Assembly: GCF_002646595.1 (NCBI RefSeq) | Contig: NZ_PDUD01000034.1 | Coordinates: 1-64,000, forward strand | DNA: 64,000 nucleotides | From: Flavilitoribacter nigricans DSM 23189 = NBRC 102662 | GTDB taxonomy: Bacteria; Bacteroidota; Bacteroidia; Chitinophagales; Saprospiraceae | Direction: 5' to 3' | Shown: positions 8,435-17,912 of the stretch, one piece after another | Position numbering within the stretch: the stretch's first letter is position 1 | Layout: every line of letters starts with the position of its first letter | Program-made: the position numbers and the translations under genes | The notes under the pieces: model-generated | What the model was told of the DNA's origin: nothing | The model's database searches: none | The model's input: the letters and a program-made list of their open reading frames with translations, nothing else

Positions 8435-10108
8435 ATGTCAGACGAAAAAAAACCGATCATTTTTTCAGTCGATGATGACGCGACCGTACTGCGGTCGCTT
8501 CGCCGGGATCTGCGCTCCGAATACCGGGATGATTACCGGATCATCAGTACCGATTCGGCGAATGAAGGTCTCGAGGCACTGGTGGAGATGAAGAAGAAAG
8601 GAGATGTGGTCGCCCTCTTGTTGTCCGATCAGCGCATGCCGGAGATGCCGGGCGTCGACTTTCTGGAAAAAGCCAAAGTTATCTTTCCCGACGCCAAACG
8701 AGTGCTGTTGACGGCCTATTCGGATACGGAGGCGGCCATCAAGGCCATCAACGATGTGCAACTGGATTTTTATCTGATGAAACCCTGGGACCCACCGTCG
8801 GAAAAACTGTACCCCGTTATTTCCGATCTGTTGGACGAATGGCAGGTCAGTTACCGGCCGGATTTTCAGGGTATCCGGGTCGTCGGCTACCAGTACTCTC
8901 CCAAATCTCACAACCTGAAAGACTTTCTGGCGGGCAACCTCCTCCCCTACCAGTGGCTGGACATCGACCAGCACGAAAAGGCGAAAGAACTGCTGGAATT
9001 ACACGAAATAAGCACCAAAGATCTACCGGCCATCTTTTTTGAGAACGGAGAGTTCCTGACCGACCCCAAAGTACAGGAGGTTGCCTCCAAGGTGGGATTA
9101 AACCCGCAGGCTAAATCCGACCTCTACGACGTGGTGATCATCGGAGCCGGCCCGGCCGGTCTTGCCGCCGCCGTGTACGGTGGTTCGGAAGGGCTCAAAA
9201 CCCTGATGATCGAAAAGCGGGCACCCGGTGGCCAGGCCGGGACGAGTTCCCGGATCGAAAACTATCTGGGTTTCCCTAAAGGCCTCAGCGGTGCCGAACT
9301 GACCCGCCGAGCGCTGACCCAGGCTACCCGCTTCGGCATTGAGTTTTTATCGCCCCAGGAGGTGACCAATATGGAAGTGGACGCCCAGTACAAGATCCTT
9401 ACCCTGGGGGACGGCAGCAAGATCAATACCCGCAGCGTGATTATCACGACCGGTGTGGATTACCGGCGGCTGCCCGCAACCGGGGTGGAAAACTTCACCG
9501 GCGCGGGAGTTTACTACGGCGCCGCGACTACCGAAGCGCAGGCCGTTCAGGGCAAAAAGGTGTATGTGGTAGGTGGCGGAAATTCCGCCGGACAGGGAGC
9601 TGTTTATCTCTCCAAATTTGCCGAAAAGGTCACCATTCTCATCCGGCGGGAAGACCTCACAAGCAGCATGTCCTCCTACCTGATCGACCAGATCGACAAG
9701 ATCGATAACATTGAAGTGCACGGCTACCGGCAGATTACGGAGGCCTGCGGAGAAGGACGATTACAAAAGCTGGTCATCCAGGATATTCGGGAGGAATCTA
9801 CCTACGAAGTACCCGCCGATGCCTTGTTTATATTTATCGGAGCCCGGCCTTTCACGGACTGGCTTGAAGCCAATGATATCCTTCGAAACGACAAAGGTTT
9901 CATTGAGACTGGCAAGGAATTGTTTCGTTTTCGCAACTTTAAAAAGATCTGGAAACTCGACCGGGAACCCTTCCTGCTGGAAACCTGCCGACCGGGCATT
10001 TTCGCGGCCGGCGACGTTCGTTCCGGAGCGATGAACCGGGTGGCTTCCGCCGTTGGTGAAGGGGCCATGGCGATCAAGTTCGTACATGAGTATCTGGCGG
10101 AAGTCTGA
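8435..10108 (+). CDS. Response regulator fused to thioredoxin-reductase-like flavoprotein lacking CxxC
   Basis: The 557-residue protein has three parts. Residues 1-130 are a receiver domain with acidic pocket D13-D15, phosphoacceptor D65 (LLLSDQRMP) and K116 (LMKPW). Residues 148-222 resemble a glutaredoxin/thioredoxin-like module (VVGYQYSPKSHNLKDFLAGN, PYQWLDID) without its CxxC. Residues 231-557 form a thioredoxin-reductase-like domain with the FAD motif GAGPAG (237-242), GGQAG, NADPH motif GGGNSA (380-385) and terminal FAD motif GIFAAGDVR (521-529). Where thioredoxin reductase has its redox CxxC, this protein reads YYGAATTEA (360-368), so it cannot be an ordinary disulfide reductase. It is probably paired with the upstream histidine kinase; the output is unknown. 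Databases hold similar architectures named fused response regulator/thioredoxin-disulfide reductase, a name the missing cysteines argue against. Confidence 0.88.
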   Translation: MSDEKKPIIFSVDDDATVLRSLRRDLRSEYRDDYRIISTDSANEGLEALVEMKKKGDVVALLLSDQRMPEMPGVDFLEKAKVIFPDAKRVLLTAYSDTEAAIKAINDVQLDFYLMKPWDPPSEKLYPVISDLLDEWQVSYRPDFQGIRVVGYQYSPKSHNLKDFLAGNLLPYQWLDIDQHEKAKELLELHEISTKDLPAIFFENGEFLTDPKVQEVASKVGLNPQAKSDLYDVVIIGAGPAGLAAAVYGGSEGLKTLMIEKRAPGGQAGTSSRIENYLGFPKGLSGAELTRRALTQATRFGIEFLSPQEVTNMEVDAQYKILTLGDGSKINTRSVIITTGVDYRRLPATGVENFTGAGVYYGAATTEAQAVQGKKVYVVGGGNSAGQGAVYLSKFAEKVTILIRREDLTSSMSSYLIDQIDKIDNIEVHGYRQITEACGEGRLQKLVIQDIREESTYEVPADALFIFIGARPFTDWLEANDILRNDKGFIETGKELFRFRNFKKIWKLDREPFLLETCRPGIFAAGDVRSGAMNRVASAVGEGAMAIKFVHEYLAEV

Positions 10109-10140
10109 GCGCACGAAGCGACAGACTCTCATATAACCCA

Positions 10141-10167
10141 AAAAGGCTGCCCGGGGGCAGCCTTTTT
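10141..10167. terminator. Bidirectional intrinsic terminator
   Basis: The hairpin AAAAGGCTGCCC-GG-GGGCAGCCTTTT has a perfect 12-bp stem flanked by A and T runs. It lies between the convergent flavoprotein gene and the adhesin gene and can serve both strands. Confidence 0.92.
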
Positions 10168-10215
10168 GGGTTTTTTATTTTCCTAATACCGGACTAAGCC
10201 CGGTTCCTAATATTC

Positions 10216-13200
10216 CTATTTTCCCTGTACGACGATCTGTTCGTTCAGCACACGGTCTCCGATACGTACCTGCAGGAGGTACAGACCATTACTCAGATCA
10301 TTGGTCCGGATGGACATCGGATCAGCCGATATCTCGTTCAAAGCCTGTTCGTAGACATTCTGGCCAACGGCATTGAAGATCCGTAACTGACCATTCTGAC
10401 CGGCAAAGGCGCTCAGGTCTACCGAAAGCTGGGACCGCACCGGATTGGGGAAGACCCTCATCTCGGCGGCATGCTGCCCGCCGGCATCCAGTTTCAGGGC
10501 CGGATAATTGCCCGCTCCGCCGAAAGCGGTAGCGTCATCGTCATCCGGGCAGAGGCCGTAAGTACCGTTGATACAGGCCAGGGCATCGGCAAAGTAGGCC
10601 GTAAAAGGCAATCCGATGATATTACCGACTACCAGGTTCGCCTGTTTGTACAGATCCGCTACGGTCGGATCGCGGGGCAGTCCCTGGAATACGATCGGAT
10701 GAATGTCACAATCCAGATCAGCCAGCAATACCTCACCGACACTGGGGTCCAGACGCAGTTTGATGCCCATGATCAGGGTCTCTGAGATCAGTGGATTTGT
10801 CATTTTACCATCCTCGCCGATGGGCAGTCCGTCGGGTGTACACGCCGTACCGTCTACGACAAAATCTTCCCTTACCAGCGGCCAGGCCGTACCACCGTTG
10901 TTCGGCATCCAGCCCAGCATACAGGCGGCACCTTCGAGGGTAACCGTCAGCGAGTGCCGGTTGAGGCGGCCGATGACCAGAGGATCCGCCAGGGCATCAC
11001 CATCCAGATCTTCGGACAGCGCGTCTTCGATCAGTTCCAGTACACTTTGCTGGATCATTTGCGTGCAGGTGCTGGAGTTCCCACAGGCGTCCGTGGCGGT
11101 CCAGGTGCGTTCGATCATGCAATCCCAGTCGCAATCGCCCGAAAGCACCACATCTTCGAAATCAAAGCTCGCTGCCGGATCACAATTATCCAGTACATCG
11201 GGGAAGCCGGCCTCGCTCGGATCGTTATCGCAGGTAACCGTTACGGTTGGTGGGCAGGTAATTTCCGGAGCATCGGTATCTTCAACCGTGATGACCTGCA
11301 CGTGCTCGGTAGCGTTGCCGCAAGCATCCGTGATGGTCCAGGTACGCGTTTCCACGTAGGAGAATTGACTACAACTGCCGTCATCTGTCTGCGTTGAAGT
11401 AATATCCAGAGTAACGGACGGATCAGGATCGCAATTATCGCTTACTTCCAGTTCCGGCACTTCCGGCACGGCGTCACAACTCACGGTCATATCTTCCGGG
11501 CAATTTGCACATTCCGGCGCCACTTCATCCACCACCGTGATCACCTGTACGTGCTCCGTGGCGTTGCCACAGGCATCGGTGATGGTCCAGGTACGTGTTT
11601 CGGTATAGGAGAAAGCACTGCAGCCGCTTTCCGTTTGGGTGGTAGTGACCTCTAAAGCTACCACCGGAGCTTCGTCGCAATTGTCATCCACTTCCAGTTC
11701 GGGTAGGTCCGGAACTTCATCGCAGGAAACCGTAATGTCTTCCGGGCAATTCGCACAGGTCGGTGCGGTTGAATCCGTCACTACCACCACCTGCGTACAG
11801 GTGCTGCTATTCCCGGAAACATCCGTAGCCGTCCAGGTACGCGTGATGGTCAAATCCGCCGCACAATCTCCGAACTCCACCACTTCGGCCAGGTCCAGTG
11901 CACCGTCGCCGCAGTTGTCGATCGCAGTAGCTGTACCCAGCGCTTCTACACTATAATTCGTATCACAACTAACTTCGGCAGATGCCGGGCATTCCACTTC
12001 CGGGGCCAGATCATCTACGATCCGAATGGTCGCCGTACAGGAATCCGCTCGTCCGCCTTCGTCCTGCACCAGAAGGGTCACGGAACGTTCTCCCAGACTA
12101 TCACAATTGAAGTCTACAGCGCTCAGGCTGTAATCCAGGGCCGGATTGAGGGTATCTCCGTTCACCATTACCGGCGATAATACGGCCAGTCCTTCGGCGT
12201 TCAGGCTCACGACCACAGTGGAGTCGATACAGGCCGCGACGGGATCTTCATCGGTCGGCTCGGTATTTTTGATACAACGGTATTGGGCAAAACCGTCCTC
12301 CGTTGAGCTGGACAGTCCTCCTTCTTCGATGATCGGATTATTGGCAATATTCAAAATGTAGCTGCCGCCACCGCCGCCGCGACCGGCACTACCGCCGCCG
12401 CCGCCACCGGAGAAGCCGCCACCGCCACCGCCGCCGCCCTGGCCGGCAGCACCGCCACCGAAACCAAAACCGCCGTCGCGGGAAGTCGCTCCAAAACAAC
12501 CTTCATTACCACCTCCGGCACCGCCGAGCGGGAATCCCTGCTGGCCTTCGCCCACTTCGGTACTGCCCTCCAGGTTGACACAGGTAATACCCTCACCGAT
12601 GGTGTAGGCACCGCCGCCACCGCCGGACATCTCCAATCCGTCCAGGCCGCCGGCCATTCCGCCGCTACCGACCATGCCTCCCTGGCCGCCGTTGGCCCCA
12701 TTGCCGTCACCGCCACTAGTGACCGAACGGCCGCCTTCGCCGGTTTTACTATCTACACAGATACCGATTACACTGCCCTGGTAGGCACCGCCGCCGCCGC
12801 CGGCAACCATCAGGACCTGCCATTCGTCACTATCCGGTGCTTTGTAGAGGATGCCGGTGCCGCCACCGCCACCGCCGTAGGTATTTCCGGTGCCCAGTAC
12901 GGTGCCGCCGGTACCTTTCTCACCGGCGATTCCGACTACAAAACGAATGGTTGAGCCGTAGGGGATCTCTCCCTCTCCGTCTCCCAGGTCAAACTGGGCC
13001 GTGGCCGTAGCTCCGGCGCCGCCCGCAGAAACACATCCGTTCGCCAGATCGGCAAAGCCGCCGTCTGCTCCGTGCACGGTAAATTCCATTTGGGCAATAC
13101 TCGTATCCATGGGAATGATCAGGTCCTCCAAAGCGCCGGTGGCGGCTACCGTCTGGGCGGTACCGTCACAGGTCATCTCGATCTGGGCCTGCAGGCCGGC

Positions 13201-13314
13201 TGGGGCCAGCACTAGGCACATCAGCACCAGACCAAGGGGTATGAAGATCGAAGATCGTTTCATTCGGGTCGGGGCTTCGCCGGCAAATTGTTTTCGGTAT
13301 AGATTTAATTTCAT
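10216..13314 (-). CDS. Gly-rich, HYR-repeat secreted protein with T9SS sorting domain
   Basis: This is a very large predicted surface or secreted protein (about 1030 residues). After a signal peptide (MKRSSIFIPLGLVLMCLVLA, ending near GLQAQ) comes a glycine-rich region with runs such as GGGGGGGGFSGGGGGG. Several tandem HYR/Ig-like repeats follow, marked by DNCD, TRTWTITDACGNAT and CPEDITVSCD and rich in cysteine pairs. The C-terminal 80 residues are a T9SS type A sorting domain (RVFPNPVRSQLSVDLS, LSNGLYLLQV). It is probably exported by T9SS and attached to the cell surface as an adhesin or matrix protein. The start is uncertain: ATG 13314 gives a long basic n-region, ATG 13263 starts at MKRSSIF, and the frame is open to 13482. 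The HYR repeats are highly similar at DNA level. Confidence 0.85.
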   Translation of the reverse strand: MKLNLYRKQFAGEAPTRMKRSSIFIPLGLVLMCLVLAPAGLQAQIEMTCDGTAQTVAATGALEDLIIPMDTSIAQMEFTVHGADGGFADLANGCVSAGGAGATATAQFDLGDGEGEIPYGSTIRFVVGIAGEKGTGGTVLGTGNTYGGGGGGTGILYKAPDSDEWQVLMVAGGGGGAYQGSVIGICVDSKTGEGGRSVTSGGDGNGANGGQGGMVGSGGMAGGLDGLEMSGGGGGAYTIGEGITCVNLEGSTEVGEGQQGFPLGGAGGGNEGCFGATSRDGGFGFGGGAAGQGGGGGGGGFSGGGGGGSAGRGGGGGSYILNIANNPIIEEGGLSSSTEDGFAQYRCIKNTEPTDEDPVAACIDSTVVVSLNAEGLAVLSPVMVNGDTLNPALDYSLSAVDFNCDSLGERSVTLLVQDEGGRADSCTATIRIVDDLAPEVECPASAEVSCDTNYSVEALGTATAIDNCGDGALDLAEVVEFGDCAADLTITRTWTATDVSGNSSTCTQVVVVTDSTAPTCANCPEDITVSCDEVPDLPELEVDDNCDEAPVVALEVTTTQTESGCSAFSYTETRTWTITDACGNATEHVQVITVVDEVAPECANCPEDMTVSCDAVPEVPELEVSDNCDPDPSVTLDITSTQTDDGSCSQFSYVETRTWTITDACGNATEHVQVITVEDTDAPEITCPPTVTVTCDNDPSEAGFPDVLDNCDPAASFDFEDVVLSGDCDWDCMIERTWTATDACGNSSTCTQMIQQSVLELIEDALSEDLDGDALADPLVIGRLNRHSLTVTLEGAACMLGWMPNNGGTAWPLVREDFVVDGTACTPDGLPIGEDGKMTNPLISETLIMGIKLRLDPSVGEVLLADLDCDIHPIVFQGLPRDPTVADLYKQANLVVGNIIGLPFTAYFADALACINGTYGLCPDDDDATAFGGAGNYPALKLDAGGQHAAEMRVFPNPVRSQLSVDLSAFAGQNGQLRIFNAVGQNVYEQALNEISADPMSIRTNDLSNGLYLLQVRIGDRVLNEQIVVQGK

Positions 13315-13809
13315 CTCAATTGGTTTATAAAAATGGCGTATAAAATTATCCGCAACACCATCCGGAAAAACGCCGGTGGCCGGATGCGGGGTCATGCTTC
13401 CGATCAGGGCTTGCCAACCGCTCAGGCCGGAGCCAGTTAGGGTCAGACAGACGAAATCACCGCCGGTTGAGTTGATACTCACCGCCGTTAAGTGACTGGA
13501 TGTAAGAGTTGCTATGTGCTATCAGTGGAGGGGAATGATAGTGTGAGATATAGAATTGTCCCAGAAATGTTGCTGTACGCTTAAGATATTGGACTTCCTT
13601 TGGTGGAAGTATGAGTGTATTCGCTAATTAGAATGGGTGTCTTACTTTCCTGTAAAAATGCAAAAAAAACTCAACAAAACAGAACTTATAAGAAAAAAAT
13701 ATTTGTATGCCCATTGCGGGCGGGCCGGATCAAAAGAACCGGACCGAAACGACGACGGGCCGCCATGTAATGACATGGAGGCCCGTCGAAAGAATCCTGG
13801 CAAGTTCCA
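13315..13809. other. Intergenic region between adhesin and DUF2853 genes
   Basis: About 500 bases upstream of the adhesin. An open frame continues upstream from the adhesin start to 13482 but does not look like protein. The stretch from 13640 to 13720 is A-rich and the end holds a strong hairpin (annotated separately). I found no clear promoter for the adhesin. Confidence 0.4.
13753..13788 (-). terminator. Hairpin terminator downstream of the DUF2853 gene
   Basis: Long hairpin: CGACGGGCC-g-CCATGT, loop AATG, ACATGG-a-GGCCCGTCG, with a single G/A mismatch. It lies 22 bases beyond the DUF2853 stop codon. On the minus strand it is followed by a T-rich but interrupted stretch, consistent with a terminator of that gene. 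Confidence 0.7.
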
Positions 13810-14145
13810 TTAGAACTTAGATTCCTGCTTTAATTTTTTCACTAGAAGATAGTTGAAAATTGCGCGGTGCTTTTGTTTGTTGCTGCTACCCATTTCCTGA
13901 CATACGGCTTCGATAGCATCATCCAGTTTAGGGCTGTCGGCAAGACCAAGCTTACCCATGAGAAAGCGCTCTTTTACGCGGTTGCGTTCTGCTTTGTCGG
14001 AGCAAGACACCATTGAAGCATCACTATTATAGATTGACGGGCCTAAAGCCTTTGTAACTTTAGTTAATAAGTCTTCATCGACTTTCATACCCATGCCATC
14101 CATAGCACTCTTGTACTTGTCAATAGCTTCATCAAATTTGCTCAT
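13810..14145 (-). CDS. DUF2853 family protein
   Basis: A 111-residue soluble protein matching the DUF2853 pattern: an N-terminal KFDEAIDKYKSAMDGMGMKVDEDLL helix region, then LTKVTKALGPSIYNSDASMVSCSD, then ERNRVKERFLMGKLGL. The function of this family is not known; it is small, helical and cytoplasmic. The ATG at 14145 is preferred over the longer frame to 14190, because MSKFDE is the conserved beginning and the longer start would lie at the predicted transcription start. An exact Bacteroidota-type promoter lies about 50 bases upstream and a hairpin terminator downstream, so the gene is a well-defined monocistronic unit. Confidence 0.85.
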   Translation of the reverse strand: MSKFDEAIDKYKSAMDGMGMKVDEDLLTKVTKALGPSIYNSDASMVSCSDKAERNRVKERFLMGKLGLADSPKLDDAIEAVCQEMGSSNKQKHRAIFNYLLVKKLKQESKF

Positions 14146-14193
14146 TTGGGAATAAATTTTAGTTAAGGAATAGCGTGTTTTCCAATTCAACCA

Positions 14194-14223
14194 AAAGTAG
14201 GTCTAATGAGTCTATTGACAAAA
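14194..14223 (-). promoter_or_regulatory. Bacteroidota promoter for the DUF2853 gene
   Basis: Read on the minus strand this is TTG (14223-14221), 19 bases, then TACTTTTG (14201-14194), an exact match to TTG-N19-TAnnTTTG. The predicted transcript starts near 14188, giving a leader of about 43 bases. Confidence 0.82.
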
Positions 14224-14301
14224 AAAATGCAGGAAAAAGTGGATAAATCGGTATTAAGTCTATTTAACATGCGCCATAAGCCGAATGAAATTCCATCGGG
14301 C

Positions 14302-15276
14302 CTATAATCCGACCATCTTTTGCTGCTCCACATCCCAGACCTTAAGCCGGAAACAGGCCATGATGTCCCGCGCTTTCAGACTCGTCGTTTTAGCTTTCTG
14401 CAGTTCGGGTATTTCCCGGTATACTTCCGGCAAACGGTAGAAGGGGATCTTGGCGTTCAGGTGGTGAATGTGGTGGTAACCGATATTGCCGGTAAACCAG
14501 TGCATCAGCGGGTTCATCTTCATGAAACTGGATGATTTCATGGCCGCATTGATATAGGTCCAGCCATTTTTATCGGCAAAGTAAACGCCCGGAAAGTTGT
14601 GCTGGGCGTAAAACAGGTACGCACCGATTGCAAATGCGATAAAGGAGGGCACGATCAGGCCCAGGATCAGTCCCGTCCAGCCGCCGGCCAGATACATGAT
14701 GATGCCCATGACCAGGTGCAGCCCCAGAGAAATAGCCGAATCCCAGTGTCGTTTCGGGTTATTCATCAGCGAACGGATACACATGCCGCCGATAAACACG
14801 AAGATATAGCCGAATGCGATCGTCAGCGGGTGACGGGCAAAGAGGTAAAGCCGCTGCTCTTTTTTCGTAGCGGACAGGAATTTTTCCTTGGTCACGATCG
14901 GATACGAACCGATACTCGACGTGTATAATTTGGAATTATGCTGATGGTGATGATCGTGAGAACGCCGCCAGATACTCAGGGGCGCAAGGATATAAAGTCC
15001 GAAAAATGTGAACAGCCACTTGGCAAAAGTAGACTTCTGCAGAATTGAATTGTGTGCGTAATCGTGGTAGATGATAAAAAACCGTACCAGGGTCAGCCCC
15101 AGCAACACACTACTCAGTATCTTCACCCAAAGGGCAGTGGGTGCGAAAATGCCCACGAATGCAATAGCGATAACCGCCAGGGTAGAAAAAGTAGTCCCCC
15201 AGCTTTTGGTCCGGTTTTCTTTAGCATAAGGCAAGGTCGCCCTGATTAGTTGCTTTTCCTTGTCTTGTGTATTCAT
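14302..15276 (-). CDS. Membrane fatty acid desaturase
   Basis: This 324-residue membrane di-iron desaturase has the three histidine boxes: HDYAHN in the first hydrophobic region, HDHHHQHN after it, and YHHIHHLN near the C-terminus. About four to six transmembrane helices separate them. It would insert a double bond into acyl chains of membrane lipids (delta-12/omega-6 type or a related regiospecificity), using oxygen and an electron donor such as ferredoxin. The ATG at 15276 (MNTQDKEKQL) is chosen; the longer frame to 15333 would overlap the upstream acyltransferase gene. The neighbouring LpxL-type acyltransferase suggests a shared membrane-lipid theme. Confidence 0.88.
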   Translation of the reverse strand: MNTQDKEKQLIRATLPYAKENRTKSWGTTFSTLAVIAIAFVGIFAPTALWVKILSSVLLGLTLVRFFIIYHDYAHNSILQKSTFAKWLFTFFGLYILAPLSIWRRSHDHHHQHNSKLYTSSIGSYPIVTKEKFLSATKKEQRLYLFARHPLTIAFGYIFVFIGGMCIRSLMNNPKRHWDSAISLGLHLVMGIIMYLAGGWTGLILGLIVPSFIAFAIGAYLFYAQHNFPGVYFADKNGWTYINAAMKSSSFMKMNPLMHWFTGNIGYHHIHHLNAKIPFYRLPEVYREIPELQKAKTTSLKARDIMACFRLKVWDVEQQKMVGL

Positions 15277-15290
15277 GAAGCTTAATAAAT

Positions 15291-16172
15291 TTATGAAGTC
15301 GGCCTTTGGTGCTTCCAGCGACGGTGCGTCCAAAGCCAGATCTCCGGCTGTTTTCTAATGTTTTTTTCCAATCTTTGAATGTGCAGGTCCGTGATCTCCT
15401 TTTTATCCGTTTCTTTTGGTGCTTCCACCAGTAATTCACAATGCAGTTGGTAATATCCCCGCTTCACCCGGCGGGTACCGACATAAATGACCGGATAATC
15501 AAATTTCTGTGAGATCACTTCCGGACCGGGGAATACCGGTGTATCCTGCCCCAAAAATTCAGTCCAGAACGCAGTCAATAAGTTGTGTGGGGTTTGATCG
15601 GCAATAAATGCCGTGGCGGTGCTTTCCTTTCGGTGCCTGACCATTTCCCTGAGGGTATCTTTCATGGAGAACAGGCCGTTTCCGAGCCGTGTACGCATGT
15701 GGTATACCAGTTTTTCGAAATAGGGATTTCTTAGTGGATGATAAACAATGTAAAGTGGGTGCAGACTTTCGACGGCAAAACGCGCGCCGGCTAATTCCCA
15801 GTTCCCCCAGTGTCCCATTACGATCAGCACGCTTTGATCTTGCTGCAGAAAACGGGAGAAAACTTGTTTATCCTTTTCCTCAAAGCGGACCCTTTTTCGC
15901 AGGGAGCTCGGAGAAATCGTTAATGTTTTCAGGGTTTCCAGGATCAGGTCACAAAAGTAATGATAAAATTCCTTACAGATCTGCTTTATTTCCTTTTCCG
16001 ACTTTTCCGGGAAGGAATTTCGCAAATTATTCAATACGACCTGCTTGCGATAACCGATCAGATAGTACAGGATAACGAAAGCCACATCCGAGATCCGGTA
16101 CATCACCCAAAAGGGCGAGTAGGACAACAAATAGATGAAAGGCAGGGCCAGATAGTAAGCTACCGCATTCAT
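15291..16172 (-). CDS. LpxL/HtrB-type lysophospholipid (lipid A) acyltransferase
   Basis: The 293-residue protein has an N-terminal membrane helix (YYLALPFIYLLSYSPFWVMY) and the HX4D/E-type catalytic motif as HWGNWE (VLIVMGHWGNWELAGARF). A second conserved region is IADQTPHN, and the C-terminal end is KQPEIWLWTHRRWKHQRP, typical of lauroyl/myristoyl acyltransferases that complete lipid A. It should act at the cytoplasmic face of the inner membrane. The desaturase gene follows after 14 bases on the same strand, so they are likely co-transcribed. A TATTTTTG box (minus strand, 16185-16178) lies only five bases before the ATG, which would give an extremely short leader if used. Confidence 0.9.
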   Translation of the reverse strand: MNAVAYYLALPFIYLLSYSPFWVMYRISDVAFVILYYLIGYRKQVVLNNLRNSFPEKSEKEIKQICKEFYHYFCDLILETLKTLTISPSSLRKRVRFEEKDKQVFSRFLQQDQSVLIVMGHWGNWELAGARFAVESLHPLYIVYHPLRNPYFEKLVYHMRTRLGNGLFSMKDTLREMVRHRKESTATAFIADQTPHNLLTAFWTEFLGQDTPVFPGPEVISQKFDYPVIYVGTRRVKRGYYQLHCELLVEAPKETDKKEITDLHIQRLEKNIRKQPEIWLWTHRRWKHQRPTS

Positions 16173-16557
16173 GGCCGCAAAAATATAAAAGTTTGTCTGT
16201 ATGTTTTAACCATCTCACACCGGGCTACCCCAACAACACGATTTGGCCGGTGAACAGCGTACCTTCGTCAAAAACCGATGGCCACCTTGCATAAAATACA
16301 CCGGTCCGCCAGATTCACGACATTTCGGCTTAGGAACTGTCCTAAAAATATACTGGTTTACGAAGCGCGCATTTTTTCCCTGCACAGCGTTGCAAAAAAG
16401 ATCAGGTAGCTTAGACTCCCGAACTAACGTTTTCCCTACGGCGGGATCGAGATCTACTCACTTTTTCACGCCTTGTTCATGAAAAAAATCCGGGCTTCTC
16501 GACGGCAGCACCATTTTTAAAACAGTTTCTTAGCTTTGCCGGGGACCATACGTATCC
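16173..16557. other. Divergent intergenic region with -7-like boxes
   Basis: This 385-base region separates the divergent acyltransferase and membrane-protein genes. It holds a minus-strand TATTTTTG (16185-16178) and a plus-strand TAGCTTTG (16531-16538), each matching the -7 consensus TAnnTTTG, but neither has a TTG at the right distance. Nothing else is recognisable. Confidence 0.4.
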
Positions 16558-17793
16558 ATGAAGCTTTCATCAACATCCACGGGCGCTGTAAAATATCTGC
16601 TGGCGGGAGCAGTACTGCTGGAAGTACTGGCGCAGACTTACGGCTTTTACTGGAAATTGCCGATCGCCGCTTCCCTCGTATATTTTGCGGCCGGACTGGC
16701 CGTTGCTCTGATCCCCGTATGGAAAGACCTATCACCCGGGCAAGCCACGGAGGCCTCCTGGATCAGAATAGCCGGTATCGGGCTCTTCACCCTGCTGGCC
16801 GCCTGGTGTCTGTGGCGCAATGTGCACCTGGTGGCCGCCGCCCCCCTGGATTACCGCCAGGCCGACATGCTGCCCATTCTGGAGACGATGGCTCAACGTC
16901 GTCTGAACGGTGCTGCTATTTACGCTCCTATCGAAGCAATCTGGGCGGGTATGCGTCCGATCTACCTGCCGGCTATGTGGCTACCCTTTTTACCGGCAGT
17001 CTGGCTCCAGCTCGATATCCGCTGGGTAAGTGCGCTGCTGTTGGTGGCCGTAATGGCAATTATTGTATTCGGGACAGGACGGCAAAAAGGACAGGTGTCC
17101 ATTCGGCTGATCGCCTGGCTGGCGCTGATCTTACTTTACTACTACATTTTCGGATTGTATAATACCCTCATCACCTTATCGGAAGAACCGGTGGTCGTTT
17201 TCTATTACCTGCTGCTGGCCTGGGCCCTGTTCAGACGGTGGCCGGTGCTGACCGGGCTGGCGATCGCCCTTTGCCTGCTGAGCCGCTATTCGCTGGTTTT
17301 CTGGGTTCCGGTCTATCTGGTTTATCAGTTCTTTTACCGTTCGCGCCGGGAGGCCTACACAACGGCCGCGGCGCTGGCCGGCGGGTTGATCCTCCTACTC
17401 ACTATCGGTCAGGCCTGGGACCAGTTGGGATTTTTTCTGCAATTGCAGGAGAGCTATCTGGACGAATTATTAGATCCGGACAAGAGCTGGAGTTTTATCG
17501 CGCAGATCGGGAACAACCCCGGCCTGATCAAATTCCTTCCCTTTTCGGGCATCGCAAGCTGGCACCGGTTACTGATCATCGGATCGATCCTGATACCGCC
17601 GGCGGCTTTGTGGCTGTTCCGTAAATACCGCTCCGGCCTGCAGGACCGTTTCTTCGGCTTGTGCAGCCTGAAGCTTTGCCTTGTTTATTTTTACAATATG
17701 CTGACCATCCCTTATTCCTACCTGTTCTACCCTTCAACTTTTTTATCGCTATTTATCTTATTTGCAGCCTTTTCCGATAAAAATGATGCCTGA
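16558..17793 (+). CDS. Polytopic membrane protein, possible GT-C-type glycosyltransferase
   Basis: The 411-residue protein has about ten transmembrane helices and few soluble segments. A loop after the third helix contains an acidic/arginine cluster ([19 protein letters not shown]) followed by a tyrosine-rich stretch ([20 protein letters not shown]), reminiscent of the first periplasmic loop of GT-C enzymes using polyprenyl-phosphate sugars (DUF2029/GT87-like). This is a resemblance only; I cannot assign the family firmly. It is followed by aspS in the same direction with a 119-base gap containing a promoter-like box, so it is probably transcribed alone. Confidence 0.6.
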   Translation: MKLSSTSTGAVKYLLAGAVLLEVLAQTYGFYWKLPIAASLVYFAAGLAVALIPVWKDLSPGQATEASWIRIAGIGLFTLLAAWCLWRNVHLVAAAPLDYRQADMLPILETMAQRRLNGAAIYAPIEAIWAGMRPIYLPAMWLPFLPAVWLQLDIRWVSALLLVAVMAIIVFGTGRQKGQVSIRLIAWLALILLYYYIFGLYNTLITLSEEPVVVFYYLLLAWALFRRWPVLTGLAIALCLLSRYSLVFWVPVYLVYQFFYRSRREAYTTAAALAGGLILLLTIGQAWDQLGFFLQLQESYLDELLDPDKSWSFIAQIGNNPGLIKFLPFSGIASWHRLLIIGSILIPPAALWLFRKYRSGLQDRFFGLCSLKLCLVYFYNMLTIPYSYLFYPSTFLSLFILFAAFSDKNDA

Positions 17794-17870
17794 TCCCCGG
17801 AATTATTTGCGAAGAACCGGAGTTGGTTAAAAATAAGCGGCCGGTTTTAGTGGCAATCGAAGGTTTCCAC

Positions 17871-17878
17871 TATTTTTG
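17871..17878 (+). promoter_or_regulatory. -7 promoter element of aspS
   Basis: TATTTTTG matches TAnnTTTG exactly, 34 bases before the aspS ATG. The upstream -33 region shows only a T-rich GGTTTTAG, so the element is incomplete but well placed. Confidence 0.55.
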
Positions 17879-17912
17879 TGCACCTTTTGAAAATGAGATC
17901 AAAATATTTCCC

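Noticed and set aside
12351-12716. Ala/Val-rich minus-strand frame in the Gly-rich part of the adhesin
   Set aside because: It is a frame-shifted reading of the GGC-repeat-rich adhesin sequence.
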